A stretch of 64,000 nucleotides of DNA from Gammaproteobacteria bacterium (GCA_018813765.1 JAHJBC010000002.1:124001-188000), one strand, 5' to 3'. Positions 47,988-58,610 are shown, numbered from the stretch's first letter. The notes: generated from the sequence alone by a model not told the origin. Made by a program: numbers and translations.

Positions 47988-49181
47988 ATGAACCCCGAAC
48001 TCGACCGTCTGCAGCCCTACCCGTTCCAGAAACTTGCCGAACTTTTCGGCGACACCAAACCGAATGCTTCCCTCAAACCGATCAGCCTGCATATCGGCGA
48101 ACCTAAGCATGCAACACCCACTTTCATCAAGGATATGCTGGTCGCCGGACTCGAAGGGCTGGCGAATTATCCCACAACCTCGGGCAGCGACATGTTGCGC
48201 GCCGCCATCGCCCACTGGCTGGAGAAGCGCTATGGCATCCCCGAACCGGATGCGAAGACCCAAGTCCTGCCGGTGAATGGTAGCCGCGAGGCGCTGTTCT
48301 CCTTCGCCCAAGCCGTGATCGACCGCAGCCGCCCTGCCCCGGCGGTGGTCTGCCCCAACCCGTTCTACCAGATCTACGAAGGCGCCGCGCTGCTCGCCGG
48401 TGCCACGCCGCATTTCCTCAATACCCTGCCGGAGGACGGCTACGCGCTGAATTTCGCCCAATTGCCGGAAGAGGTCTGGAAGCGCACGCAGCTCGTCTAT
48501 GTCTGCTCGCCCGGTAACCCTACCGGCCGCGTGATGCCGCTGGCGGAATGGCAAACCCTGTTCGAGATGTCCGACCGTTACGGCTTCGTGATCGCGGCGG
48601 ACGAGTGCTATTCCGAGATCTATTTCGGCGAGGACAAACCGCTCGGGGCATTGCAGGCCGCGCACAAGTTCGGCCGCAGCGACTATCGCAACCTTGTGGT
48701 GTTCTCCAGCCTGTCCAAACGTTCCAACGTGCCGGGCATGCGTTCCGGCTTCGTCGCGGGCGACGCGACGATACTGGAAAGGTTCAAGCTGTATCGCACC
48801 TATCACGGTTGCGCGATGAATCCCGCCATCCAAACGGCCAGCATCGCCGCCTGGAAAGACGAGACCCATGTGGAGGAGAACCGCCACCTGTATGAGCAGA
48901 AGTTCGATGCCGTCATCGACCTGCTCGCCCCAGTGCTGCCGGTCGCCCGACCGGATGCCGGTTTCTATCTCTGGGTCAGGACGCCGGGCTCCGATACTGC
49001 CTTCGCGCAGTCCCTGTATCGCGACTATAATGTGTCGGTGCTGCCCGGCAGCTTCCTCGCGCGCGAGGCTCATGGAGTCAACCCTGGCGCCGGATACGTC
49101 CGCATGGCGCTGGTCGCCAGCCTGGAGGAGACGCTGGAAGCAGCGCGGAGAATCAGGCAGCTTGTTGCCGGTAGCAAGTAG
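47988..49181 (+). CDS. dapC: Succinyldiaminopimelate transaminase DapC
   Basis: A 397-aa PLP aminotransferase (fold type I) of the lysine succinylase pathway, forming N-succinyl-LL-diaminopimelate. [20 protein letters not shown] and [13 protein letters not shown] open the protein; [16 protein letters not shown] and [16 protein letters not shown] are cofactor regions, and [16 protein letters not shown] carries the Schiff-base Lys. ATG 47988 is chosen over a TTG two codons earlier. The following genes are dapD and dapE (with pilU and an ArsC-like gene between), so most of the lysine branch lies here. Confidence 0.93.
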   Translation: MNPELDRLQPYPFQKLAELFGDTKPNASLKPISLHIGEPKHATPTFIKDMLVAGLEGLANYPTTSGSDMLRAAIAHWLEKRYGIPEPDAKTQVLPVNGSREALFSFAQAVIDRSRPAPAVVCPNPFYQIYEGAALLAGATPHFLNTLPEDGYALNFAQLPEEVWKRTQLVYVCSPGNPTGRVMPLAEWQTLFEMSDRYGFVIAADECYSEIYFGEDKPLGALQAAHKFGRSDYRNLVVFSSLSKRSNVPGMRSGFVAGDATILERFKLYRTYHGCAMNPAIQTASIAAWKDETHVEENRHLYEQKFDAVIDLLAPVLPVARPDAGFYLWVRTPGSDTAFAQSLYRDYNVSVLPGSFLAREAHGVNPGAGYVRMALVASLEETLEAARRIRQLVAGSK

Positions 49182-49195
49182 CCGGTAGCAAATCA
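49158..49195. repeat. Heptamer-like repeats before dapD
   Basis: CAGGCAGCTTGTTGCCGGTAG continues GCAAGTAGCCGGTAGCAAAT. The units (GCCGGTAGC, GTAGCCGGTAGC) overlap the dapC stop region and resemble the CTGGTAG units after dapD (50079-50150). Confidence 0.6.
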
Positions 49196-49252
49196 GGATT
49201 GGCTGCACGCTGTAAGCCACTTGTAATACCTTTAATTAATTTAGGAACCACC

Positions 49253-50074
<822 letters not shown>

Positions 50075-50078
50075 TCTG

Positions 50079-50150
50079 CTGGTAGCTGGTAGCTGGTAGC
50101 TGGTAGCAAAACCGGCTTGGCTACCCCCTACTGGCTACTGGCTACAAGCT
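50079..50150. repeat. CTGGTAG tandem repeats between dapD and pilU
   Basis: GGTAGCTGGTAGCTGGTAGC and one more unit form four CTGGTAG heptamers at 50080-50107. After a short spacer, TACTGGCTACTGGCTAC lies inverted to them, giving a long imperfect palindrome before the pilU ribosome site. Confidence 0.8.
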
Positions 50151-50161
50151 TAGGAGGTTAC

Positions 50162-51334
50162 ATGATCATCACACCGCTGTTGCAGCTCGCCGCCGAAAAG
50201 AAAGCTTCCGACCTGTTCTTCTCGGTCGGGGCGCCGATCGGCATCAAGATCGACGGTGTGGTCATGCCGGTGAACGCGCAGATCCTGAACGAGGAAACGG
50301 TCAGGAAGATCGCCTACGAGATGATGACCGAGCAGCAGATCAACGAGTTCGAGCTGCACATGGAGATGAACTTCTCCTTCCGCGTCCACACCATCGGCAA
50401 CTTCCGCGTCAACGTGTTCCGCCAGCGCGGCAGCGTGGCCATGGTCGTACGCTATGTGCGCGGCGACGTGCTCAACGTCGAGGAACTCAACCTGCCGCTG
50501 GTTTTGAAGGAACTCATCATGGACCGGCGCGGGCTGGTGCTGATGGTCGGCGCGACCGGCTCCGGCAAATCGACGACGCTGGCTGCAATGATCCAGCACC
50601 GCAACGACACGCAGAGCGGCCACATCCTCACCATTGAAGATCCTCTCGAATACATGTTCCGCCACGGCAAGTCCATCGTGAACCAGCGCGAGATCGGCAC
50701 CGACACCGTCAATTACGAGGCGGCGCTGGTAAGCGCCATGCGCGAAGCGCCCGATGTGCTGATGATCGGCGAGATCCGCGACCGCGAGACGCTCAAGCAC
50801 GCGCTGATCTTTGCCCAGACCGGCCACCTGTGCCTGTCCACCCTGCACGCCAACAACAGCTACCACGCGCTCAATCGCATGGTGAACTTCTTCCCCTACG
50901 ACGCACGCAACAGCATCCTGTCCGACCTGTCGCTGTGCATGCGCGCGGTCATCTCGCAGCGCCTGATCCGCAACACCCAGGGCAAGCTGGTGCCGGCTGT
51001 CGAGGTGCTGATCAACTCGGCGCTCATCGCCGACCTGATCAAGAAGGACCAGATCGACCAGATCCGCGACGCCATCGAGCAGAGCGTGCAACTCGGTTCG
51101 CAGACCTTCGAGCAGGCGCTGTACAAGCTGTTCAAGTCCGGGCAGATCACCAAGGAAGAGGCGTTGCGCAATGCCGACTCCTCCAGCAACCTGTCCTCGC
51201 TCATCGACTTTTCCCAGACCAGCAAGGTCAAGATCTACGACCCCAATGCCACGCAGCCGTCCGCACCGGCCAAGCAGAATGCGAATTTTGACGGGATCAA
51301 GCTCAACATCGACATGTCCGGCTCGCAGACATGA
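50162..51334 (+). CDS. pilU: Type IV pilus ATPase PilU
   Basis: A 390-aa AAA+ ATPase of the PilT/PilU type for type IV pilus retraction. GATGSGKSTTLAAMIQHRND is Walker A, ILTIEDPLEYMFRHGKSIVN the Asp box, DVLMIGEIRDRETLKHALIF Walker B, and HLCLSTLHANNSYHALNRMV the His box. The C-terminus (ALRNADSSSNLSSLIDFSQT then a Pro/Ala/Asn tail) matches PilU, not the shorter PilT, which ends in AIRNLIRE. AGGAGG sits just before ATG 50162. PilU assists PilT in strong retraction; no pilT is in this window. The stop overlaps the ArsC-like start (ATGA). Confidence 0.92.
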   Translation: MIITPLLQLAAEKKASDLFFSVGAPIGIKIDGVVMPVNAQILNEETVRKIAYEMMTEQQINEFELHMEMNFSFRVHTIGNFRVNVFRQRGSVAMVVRYVRGDVLNVEELNLPLVLKELIMDRRGLVLMVGATGSGKSTTLAAMIQHRNDTQSGHILTIEDPLEYMFRHGKSIVNQREIGTDTVNYEAALVSAMREAPDVLMIGEIRDRETLKHALIFAQTGHLCLSTLHANNSYHALNRMVNFFPYDARNSILSDLSLCMRAVISQRLIRNTQGKLVPAVEVLINSALIADLIKKDQIDQIRDAIEQSVQLGSQTFEQALYKLFKSGQITKEEALRNADSSSNLSSLIDFSQTSKVKIYDPNATQPSAPAKQNANFDGIKLNIDMSGSQT

Positions 51335-51678
51335 AGCTGTATGGCATCCCGAACTGCGACACGGTGAAGAAGGCGCGGGTCTGGCTGGACGAACACGGGA
51401 TCGAGTATGAGTTTTGCGATTTCAAAAAACAGGGCGTCACCGAGATGCAACTGGCAAACTGGCTCAAGCAGACCGGCTGGCAAAAGCTGCTGAAGAAAAC
51501 GGGACCGACCTGGGGAAAACTGCCGCAGGAAGTGAAAGACTCGATCAAGGACGACGCCTCGGCCCTGGCGCTGATGCTGGAAAAGCCCAATGTCATCAAA
51601 CGCCCGGTGCTGGAGCACAAAGGAAAAGTGTTGACGACCGGATTCAACCTGGCCGACTACGAGAAAATAAAATACTGA
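51331..51678 (+). CDS. ArsC/Spx-family reductase (YffB-like)
   Basis: A 115-aa thioredoxin-fold protein. MKLYGIPNCDTVKKARVWLD has Cys9 as the family's single N-terminal cysteine without CxxC; IEYEFCDFKKQGVTEMQLAN, NVIKRPVLEHKGKVLTTGFN complete the fold with cis-Pro near RPVL. These YffB-like proteins are called arsenate reductase-like but usually act with glutathione on other substrates; arsenate reduction is not supported by neighbouring genes. Start ATG 51331 overlaps the pilU stop. A hairpin (ATCCGC/GCGGAT) follows at 51682. Confidence 0.9.
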   Translation: MKLYGIPNCDTVKKARVWLDEHGIEYEFCDFKKQGVTEMQLANWLKQTGWQKLLKKTGPTWGKLPQEVKDSIKDDASALALMLEKPNVIKRPVLEHKGKVLTTGFNLADYEKIKY

Positions 51679-52845
<1,167 letters not shown>

Positions 52846-52848
52846 GGA

Positions 52849-53052
52849 ATGGAAATATTTTTCGTATTGCTGCTGATCGCCATCGTGCTCTGGCTTTTCT
52901 CGCTGGCATGGAAATACCGGCGCAATGCGAATGGCGACGGCGGCAGCACTGGGGGCTCGAGCGACACGGACATGGGGTACACTGCGTCGCATTGCAGCAA
53001 TGACAGCAGCAGTTGCGATGGCGGCGGAGACGGTGGAGGCGGAGGGGACTGA
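52849..53052 (+). CDS. Small membrane protein with Gly/Ser/Cys/Asp-rich tail
   Basis: A 67-aa protein: MEIFFVLLLIAIVLWLFSLA is a single membrane helix, followed by KYRRNANGDGGSTGGSSDTD and a tail rich in Gly, Ser, Asp and two Cys (CSNDSSSCDGGGD) ending in Gly. No family is recognised. It starts three bases after dapE and ends just before the prmB ATG; the Gly codons of its last residues double as the prmB ribosome site (GGAGGCGGAGGGG). It is likely translated with the flanking genes, though its role is unknown. Confidence 0.65.
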   Translation: MEIFFVLLLIAIVLWLFSLAWKYRRNANGDGGSTGGSSDTDMGYTASHCSNDSSSCDGGGDGGGGGD

Positions 53053-53958
53053 ATGGACATCAATCATTTTTCCGAGGCGAGCGCCTCGCTCAAAACGGTG
53101 CGCGATTGCCTGCGCTTTGCGGTCAGCCGCTTCAACGAGGCCGAGCTGTTCTTCGGGCACGGCAGCGAGAACGCCTACGACGAGGCGGCCTACCTCATCC
53201 TGCACACGCTGCACCTGCCGCTGGACCGGCTGGAACCTTTCCTGGATGCCCGGCTGACCCATTCCGAGATCTACGACGTGCTGGATATCATCGAACGCCG
53301 CACCGAGCAGCGCATCCCCGCCGCCTACCTGACCAACCAGGCCTGGCTGGGCGACATGTCGTTCTACGTGGACGAGCGGGTCATCGTGCCGCGCTCCTTC
53401 ATCGCGGAACTGTTGCGCGACCAGCTCTACCCCTGGCTGGAGAATCCGGACGATATCCATAACGTGCTGGATCTGTGCACGGGCAGCGCCTGCCTGGCCG
53501 TTCTTGCGGCACATGCTTTCCCCAACAGTCATGTCGACGCGATCGATCTTTCTCCCGATGCGCTGGATGTCGCGCAATATAACGTGACCGATTACGGGCT
53601 GGAAGACCGCATTGCGCTGATCGAGTCCGACATGTTCGAAAAACTCAAGGGCAGGAAATACGACCTCATCATCAGCAACCCGCCCTATGTGGATGCGCCT
53701 TCGGTCGCCGCGCTGCCGCAGGAATTCAAGTACGAGCCCAAACTGGCGCTGGGCAGCGGCACCGACGGCCTCGACGCCACCCGCGCCATCCTGAGCCAGG
53801 CCGCCGAGCACCTGAGCGACAACGGCCTGCTCATCGTCGAGATCGGCCACAACCGCGACGCGCTTGAAGCCGCCTTCCCGGACCTGCCGTTCACCTGGAT
53901 GGATGTCAGTGCGGGCGATGAGTTCGTGTTCATGCTGCACCGCAACGATCTGCTTTAA
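53053..53958 (+). CDS. prmB: 50S ribosomal protein L3 glutamine methyltransferase PrmB
   Basis: A 301-aa SAM-dependent enzyme that N5-methylates a glutamine of ribosomal protein L3. VLDLCTGSACLAVLAAHAFP is the SAM-binding motif I, and IISNPPYVDAPSVAALPQEF the NPPY motif that contacts the glutamine. The N-terminal half includes the family's LILHTLHLPLDRLEPFLDAR. The opening MDINHFSEASASLKTVRDCL, total length and absence of a release-factor-specific pattern favour PrmB over PrmC. It follows the small Gly-rich protein gene directly and precedes hpnC by a stop-start contact. Confidence 0.93.
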   Translation: MDINHFSEASASLKTVRDCLRFAVSRFNEAELFFGHGSENAYDEAAYLILHTLHLPLDRLEPFLDARLTHSEIYDVLDIIERRTEQRIPAAYLTNQAWLGDMSFYVDERVIVPRSFIAELLRDQLYPWLENPDDIHNVLDLCTGSACLAVLAAHAFPNSHVDAIDLSPDALDVAQYNVTDYGLEDRIALIESDMFEKLKGRKYDLIISNPPYVDAPSVAALPQEFKYEPKLALGSGTDGLDATRAILSQAAEHLSDNGLLIVEIGHNRDALEAAFPDLPFTWMDVSAGDEFVFMLHRNDLL

Positions 53959-54771
53959 ATGTCGTCCGTAGATCACTACGAGAACTTCCCTGTCGCCTCC
54001 ATCCTGCTGCCCCGCCGCCTGCGCCAGCCGGTGGCCGCCATCTACCATTTTGCCCGCGCGGCGGACGACATCGCCGACGAAGGCGACCTGCCCGACGCAG
54101 AGCGCCTGCAACGGCTCGACGATTTCCGCGACGAGCTGATACACATCGCCAACGGCGAGACGCCGTTGACGCCGCTATTCCGCAACCTCGCCGCCGAAGT
54201 CGGCAGGCATGGCCTGCCTCTGCAACCCTTCCACGACCTGCTCGATGCGTTCTCGAAGGATGTGGTGAAGAAGCGCTATGCGGATTTCGACGAGGTGCAG
54301 GACTACTGCCGCCGTTCGGCCAACCCGGTCGGCCGCATCCTGTTGCACCTTTATGGCGAGGCGGACGAAGTAAATCTGCGCTACAGCGACGCCATCTGCA
54401 CCTCGCTGCAGCTCATCAACTTCTGGCAGGATGTGGCGAAGGACTGGCGCATCGGACGCGTCTACTTGCCGCAGGACGATCTTGCCCGTTTCGGCGCCAG
54501 TGAAGCGCAGATCGCCGAAGGACGCTGCGATGACAACTGGCGCGCATTGATGCAGTTCGAGGTGTTGCGCGCGCGCGAGATGATGCTGCAAGGCGCACCG
54601 CTCGGCAGCATCCTCACCGGGCGCATCGGCCTGGAGATGCGCATGATCATCGCGGGTGGCCTGCGCATCCTCGATAAACTGGAAGCCGCCGACTACGACA
54701 TGTTCAAGCAGCGCCCGGTTTTGAAGCCGTTTGACTGGGTTATCATGCTGGCGAAAAGTGCCCCGTTCTGA
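53959..54771 (+). CDS. hpnC: Squalene synthase-like HpnC
   Basis: A 270-aa trans-prenyltransferase of the HpnCDE route to squalene. HpnC converts presqualene diphosphate to hydroxysqualene. YHFARAADDIADEGDLPDAE is the first Asp-rich motif and INFWQDVAKDWRIGRVYLPQ the second, both Mg2+-binding. LPRRLRQPVAAIYHFARAAD and CRRSANPVGRILLHLYGEAD match the family. ATG follows directly after the prmB stop. The hpnD start lies two bases after its stop, so hpnC-hpnD-hpnE form one transcriptional unit with prmB. Confidence 0.95.
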   Translation: MSSVDHYENFPVASILLPRRLRQPVAAIYHFARAADDIADEGDLPDAERLQRLDDFRDELIHIANGETPLTPLFRNLAAEVGRHGLPLQPFHDLLDAFSKDVVKKRYADFDEVQDYCRRSANPVGRILLHLYGEADEVNLRYSDAICTSLQLINFWQDVAKDWRIGRVYLPQDDLARFGASEAQIAEGRCDDNWRALMQFEVLRAREMMLQGAPLGSILTGRIGLEMRMIIAGGLRILDKLEAADYDMFKQRPVLKPFDWVIMLAKSAPF

Positions 54772-54773
54772 TC

Positions 54774-55607
54774 ATGACACCCGATCAATACTGCGAAGAA
54801 AAAGCCCGCAGCAGCGGCTCCAGCTTCACCAGCAGCTTCCGCTTCCTGCCCAAGGAAAAGCGCGAAGCGATGACCGTGCTGTATGCCTACTGCCGCGAGA
54901 TCGACGACGTGGTGGACGAATGCTCGGATGCCAATGTGGCGCGCACCACGCTCAACTGGTGGCGCAACGAGGTGGCGGTGGTCTACTCCGGCCGCCCCAC
55001 CCATCCAGTCTGCCAGGCGCTTGTTCCCGTGGTGCAGCGGTTCAAGCTGCCGCAGGAACACCTGCTTGAGATCATCGACGGCATGGAGATGGATCTCGAC
55101 CAGCCACGCTATGCCGATTTCAAATCGCTGCAACTGTATTGCTACCGCGTCGCCTCGGTGGTCGGTCTGCTGTCGGCGGAGATCTTCGGCTACCGCGACC
55201 GCGAGACGCTGAAATACGCGCACGACCTCGGCATCGCCTTCCAGCTCACCAACATCATCCGCGACGTGGGCGAGGATGCGCGGCGCAACCGCATCTACCT
55301 GCCGATGGACGAGATGCAGCAGTTCGGCGTCACTGCAGCGGACATCCTCAATGCGCGCGAGACCGATAACTTCCACAAACTGATGGCGTTCCAGATCGAA
55401 CGCGCCCGCCAGTATTACAAGCAAGCCCTTGCGCACCTGCCCGCCGCCGACCGCAAGGCCCAGCGCGCCGGATTGATCATGGCCGAGATCTACCAGGCGG
55501 TATTGAACGAGGTCGAGCGCAGCGGCTGCCATGTGTTGAAGCAGCGCGTGTCGCTCACGCCGACGTACAAGCTGTGGTTGGTGATCAAGGCATGGCTAAG
55601 GAATTAA
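54774..55607 (+). CDS. hpnD: Presqualene diphosphate synthase HpnD
   Basis: A 277-aa enzyme that condenses two farnesyl diphosphates to presqualene diphosphate. FTSSFRFLPKEKREAMTVLY and YCREIDDVVDECSDANVART carry the first Asp-rich motif; LTNIIRDVGEDARRNRIYLP the second. IFGYRDRETLKYAHDLGIAF and QALAHLPAADRKAQRAGLIM are family-typical. The start overlaps nothing, two bases after hpnC. The stop at 55607 lies inside the start region of hpnE. Normal length. Confidence 0.95.
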   Translation: MTPDQYCEEKARSSGSSFTSSFRFLPKEKREAMTVLYAYCREIDDVVDECSDANVARTTLNWWRNEVAVVYSGRPTHPVCQALVPVVQRFKLPQEHLLEIIDGMEMDLDQPRYADFKSLQLYCYRVASVVGLLSAEIFGYRDRETLKYAHDLGIAFQLTNIIRDVGEDARRNRIYLPMDEMQQFGVTAADILNARETDNFHKLMAFQIERARQYYKQALAHLPAADRKAQRAGLIMAEIYQAVLNEVERSGCHVLKQRVSLTPTYKLWLVIKAWLRN

Positions 55608-56959
55608 GAAGCTTTCCCTCACCCCAACCCTCTCCCAGAGGGAGAGGGGGCAGTCGCGAAGAGCAATCTCTGAACCCTGCGGTAATCGGCGGCGGCTACG
55701 CCGGCATGGCAGCCGCTGTTGAACTGGCCGCGAACGGCATCCCCGTCACTGTCTTTGAAAGCGCCAGGCAGCTCGGCGGCCGCGCCCGCGGCGTACTTTA
55801 CAACGACACGCAGCTTGATAACGGCCAGCACCTGCTGCTCGGCTGTTATCGCGAGACGCTGGGGCTGATCGAACTGGTCGGCGGCAATGTCGAAAGGGAT
55901 TTCCTGCGCCTGCCGCTGCAACTCGACCTGCACGGTCACTTCTCGCTGCGCGCGCCCCGCCTGCCCGCCCCGCTCCATCTGCTGGCCGCTTTGCTCAATG
56001 CACGGGGATTGAGCTGGAGCGAGCGCCTGAAAGCAGCGCGCTTCATGCTGACCCTGCGCGGCATGGATTTCCGCCTGCCGCACGACATGACGGTCACCGA
56101 ACTGCTCCAGCAGCATGGACAGGATGCCGACCTGGCACAGAAGTTATGGGAACCGCTGTGTATCGCCGCGCTGAACACCCCGATGCAAAAAGCTTCCGCG
56201 CAGGTGCTGCTCAACGTGCTGCGCGACGCGCTGAACCGCAAGCGTGCCGACAGCGATATGCTGCTGCCGCGCATCGATTTCACCGCGCTGTTCCCGCAAC
56301 GCGCCGCCGCATATGTGGAGCGGCATGGCGGTAAAGTCCATCTCTCTTGCGGGGCGGAATCCATCGTTCCTAAAGATTCCGGCATCGAGGTCGTCACGGC
56401 ACTGGGCGCGCAGCGATTCAGCCATGTCATCTGCGCCACCTCCCCGACCGTCGCAGCCGGACTGCTGCGACCGCATGCCGCGCTCGCGGAAACCGTCAGC
56501 CGCATCGACGCACTGGAGCAGCAGCCGATCTACACCGTCTACCTGCAATACCCGGCTCAGGTGCGCTTGCCGCATGCCATGATCGGACTGCATCGCAGCT
56601 ACAGCCAATGGTTGTTCGACAAGGGCTGTATCGCCGGGCAACACGGCCTGCTCGCTGCCGTCATCAGCGCCGAGGGCATCCATCAGGAGCTGTCGCAGGA
56701 CGAACTGGCGCAAAAGGTCATCACCGAGTTGGGCCGGGAATTCGGCATCGAAGAGATGCCGCAGTGGTTCAAGGTCATCGCCGAAAAACGCGCCACCTTC
56801 TGCTGTTCGCCCGCACTGCAACGACCTGCACAGCTCACCGCGATCCCCGATCTGCTGCTGGCAGGCGATTACACGGCGGGCGAATATCCGGCCACGCTGG
56901 AGGGGGCGACACAAAGCGGCCTGCGCTGTGCCGGCCTGTTGCTGCGGAATCGGTCCTGA
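55592..56959 (+). CDS. hpnE: Hydroxysqualene dehydroxylase HpnE with repeat-derived N-terminus
   Basis: An FAD-dependent amine-oxidase-like enzyme that reduces hydroxysqualene to squalene. PAVIGGGYAGMAAAVELAAN is the FAD-binding GxGxxG, then LGGRARGVLYNDTQLDNGQH; the C-terminal LLLAGDYTAGEYPATLEGAT is the conserved 'GD' motif. The only in-frame usual start codons upstream of this motif are ATG 55592 and GTG 55574, both before a dispersed repeat at 55616-55648. The repeat is read as SPQPSPRGRGGSREEQSLNP, an added stretch of about 30 residues. The ATG lies inside hpnD. Other options are a CTG at about 55669. The rest is intact. Confidence 0.9.
   Translation: MAKELRSFPSPQPSPRGRGGSREEQSLNPAVIGGGYAGMAAAVELAANGIPVTVFESARQLGGRARGVLYNDTQLDNGQHLLLGCYRETLGLIELVGGNVERDFLRLPLQLDLHGHFSLRAPRLPAPLHLLAALLNARGLSWSERLKAARFMLTLRGMDFRLPHDMTVTELLQQHGQDADLAQKLWEPLCIAALNTPMQKASAQVLLNVLRDALNRKRADSDMLLPRIDFTALFPQRAAAYVERHGGKVHLSCGAESIVPKDSGIEVVTALGAQRFSHVICATSPTVAAGLLRPHAALAETVSRIDALEQQPIYTVYLQYPAQVRLPHAMIGLHRSYSQWLFDKGCIAGQHGLLAAVISAEGIHQELSQDELAQKVITELGREFGIEEMPQWFKVIAEKRATFCCSPALQRPAQLTAIPDLLLAGDYTAGEYPATLEGATQSGLRCAGLLLRNRS
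55616..55648 (+). repeat. Dispersed CCCTCACCCCAACCCTCTCCC repeat within hpnE
   Basis: CCCTCACCCCAACCCTCTCC continues CCAGAGGGAGAGGG, the same motif as 23537-23569. It starts eight bases after the hpnD stop and is in the hpnE reading frame. The hairpin CCCTCTCCC/GGGAGAGGG could affect translation of hpnE. Confidence 0.85.
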
Positions 56960-57202
56960 GCGGCACCTGCGCACAGCAGCAATACTGTCAGCCATTTTCC
57001 CTCCGGCCTTTTCCTGAAATTTACAGCACGATCGAATTTCATCCGTTGCCCAGTTTGCGCGACTGCATATATACGCAGCGGCAAGGTAGGTGCATACCCC
57101 ATTGTCCGGATGCATGCCACGGCTAATATTCGACACATGTCGGCAGGCCCGGCTGCAAGCAGCAGGCGACGCCACGATGACAAACGAACGCAAGGAGATG
57201 CC

Positions 57203-57700
57203 ATGTCAGCCACACATCCGACCGTACTGGCAGTAGACGACGAACCATTCAATCTGAGCTTGATGGACGAGCTGCTGAACCGGGATTACATCGTGCAGAA
57301 AGCCGGCAACGGCCCGGATGCGATCAAGCTGGCTTTCACCACCCCGCCCGACCTGGCCCTGATCGACATCATGATGCCCGATATGGACGGCTTCGAAGTC
57401 TGTCGCTTCCTGAAAAACAATCCCGCGACACGGCACGTGCCGGTCATTTTCATCACGGCCAAGGACGATATCCGCGACGAGGAGCGCGGATTCGCCATGG
57501 GCGCTTCGGATTTCATCCACAAACCCATCAGCGCGCCCATCGTTCTCGCGCGTGTCCGGGCGCATATCAAAATCAAATTCATGCAGGACTACTTGCGCAG
57601 GAAGAATTCCCTGTTGATCAAGAGTGCCGACGAAAAATCGGCCGAATTGCAGCAGTTGAGGGACTTCATGTGGGGATCAGACATGCTGGCCCGGCGTTGA
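57203..57700 (+). CDS. Single-domain response regulator with C-terminal helix
   Basis: A 165-aa protein with one receiver domain: AVDDEPFNLSLMDELLNRDY gives the acidic pocket, Asp55 in LALIDIMMPDMDG is the phosphoacceptor, and SDFIHKPISAP the conserved Lys. After residue 125 a charged helix (VLARVRAHIKIKFMQDYLRR) forms the dimer or partner contact, but no output domain exists. CAAGGAGATG precedes ATG 57203; a frame to 57110 is unneeded. It may dock to another enzyme in a relay; its kinase is not evident, though the hybrid kinase at 39004 is a candidate by function only. Confidence 0.88.
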   Translation: MSATHPTVLAVDDEPFNLSLMDELLNRDYIVQKAGNGPDAIKLAFTTPPDLALIDIMMPDMDGFEVCRFLKNNPATRHVPVIFITAKDDIRDEERGFAMGASDFIHKPISAPIVLARVRAHIKIKFMQDYLRRKNSLLIKSADEKSAELQQLRDFMWGSDMLARR

Positions 57701-57722
57701 GTCAGGTCGCAGCGCGGCACCA

Positions 57723-58610
57723 CTATTCAGCCATGTCATCTGCACCATCCCGCCGGCCGTCGCAGCAGCTCTGTTGCGTCCGGCGCAATCTCCCCGGCCT
57801 GAAGTAATCCGTGTTGTCGTAATAGGCCGCATCTTCGTTGTCCGCGCTCCACCCCGGCACCCCCAGTAGAGGCACCGGCATCAGCTCCCGGGTACTGCGG
57901 CAATGTTCCGGCGCAGTCAGATATTGCGCCACTATGCCGTCCAGATGCGCCAGCCGCCGCACGAGCGACCAGGCAAAGAACTGCTGCTCAACCGGCAGCA
58001 GCAGGCCTTGCCCGGTCATGCCGATATAGGGATGCAATGCCTTTTCATACAGTCCGTGACCGAACAGATAGAACCCCATACTGTCTTGCACTTCTGTCCG
58101 TCTTTGCCAGAACAACTCCTTCCAGCGAAAGTCGCGCAACAGTCCGGCCAAATCTTCTCTTGCATACGGCACGACGACACCGGATTCGTCCAGCAGCGTA
58201 TTGGTGTCGCGCACCGCACCGCGCTGGCTGCATGTCATTTCATCTTGCGGTCCGGTCAGCGCCTGATAATGGCGCACGTTGATTGCGGCCTTGGCCTTGG
58301 GGAAGGCGAACCACACCAGTGCATTGAGCAGGTCGTGCCAGTTGTTCTCTCGCGTCGGCACTTCGCCCTTCAGGTAGCAGCGCGGCTCGTATTGCGACTC
58401 GAACGGCAGCTTGCCGTATTCCTGTGGCACGAATCGCAGGGACAACCCGGAATGCACGGTGATGGCGGGAGATAGTTGCGCGAGCAACCCGTTGCAGTCC
58501 TGCAGGCTCGGAAAGCGCTCCCCCCCGAGCAGGCTGACTGGCAGATGCAGCGGAGCAAAAAATGGATCGCGCAACAGCGCTTCCTTGTTCCAGGCGGGTG
58601 TCGTATTCAT
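57723..58610 (-). CDS. DUF3025-domain protein with foreign C-terminal extension
   Basis: A 295-aa protein (MNTTPAWNKEALLRDPFFAP; start 58610). The body has the DUF3025 phrases FVPQEYGKLPFESQYEPRCY, NNWHDLLNALVWFAFPKAKA, LTGPQDEMTCSQRGAVRDTN and GHGLYEKALHPYIGMTGQGL. The natural end seems to be DNTDYFRPGR; the last ~20 residues (RTQQSCCDGRRDGADDMAE) are the antisense reading of an hpnE remnant at 57725-57783, so the native stop was lost. Function unknown. No clear operon. Confidence 0.85.
   Translation of the reverse strand: MNTTPAWNKEALLRDPFFAPLHLPVSLLGGERFPSLQDCNGLLAQLSPAITVHSGLSLRFVPQEYGKLPFESQYEPRCYLKGEVPTRENNWHDLLNALVWFAFPKAKAAINVRHYQALTGPQDEMTCSQRGAVRDTNTLLDESGVVVPYAREDLAGLLRDFRWKELFWQRRTEVQDSMGFYLFGHGLYEKALHPYIGMTGQGLLLPVEQQFFAWSLVRRLAHLDGIVAQYLTAPEHCRSTRELMPVPLLGVPGWSADNEDAAYYDNTDYFRPGRLRRTQQSCCDGRRDGADDMAE
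57725..57783 (+). pseudogene. Fragment of a second hpnE-like gene
   Basis: ATTCAGCCATGTCATCTGC opens a stretch matching hpnE bases 56416-56474 at about 83% by eye (10 differences in about 58). It reads FSHVICTIPPAVAAALLRP, compared with FSHVICATSPTVAAGLLRP in hpnE. It lies at the end of the DUF3025 gene, antisense to it, with no surrounding open frame. Confidence 0.75.
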
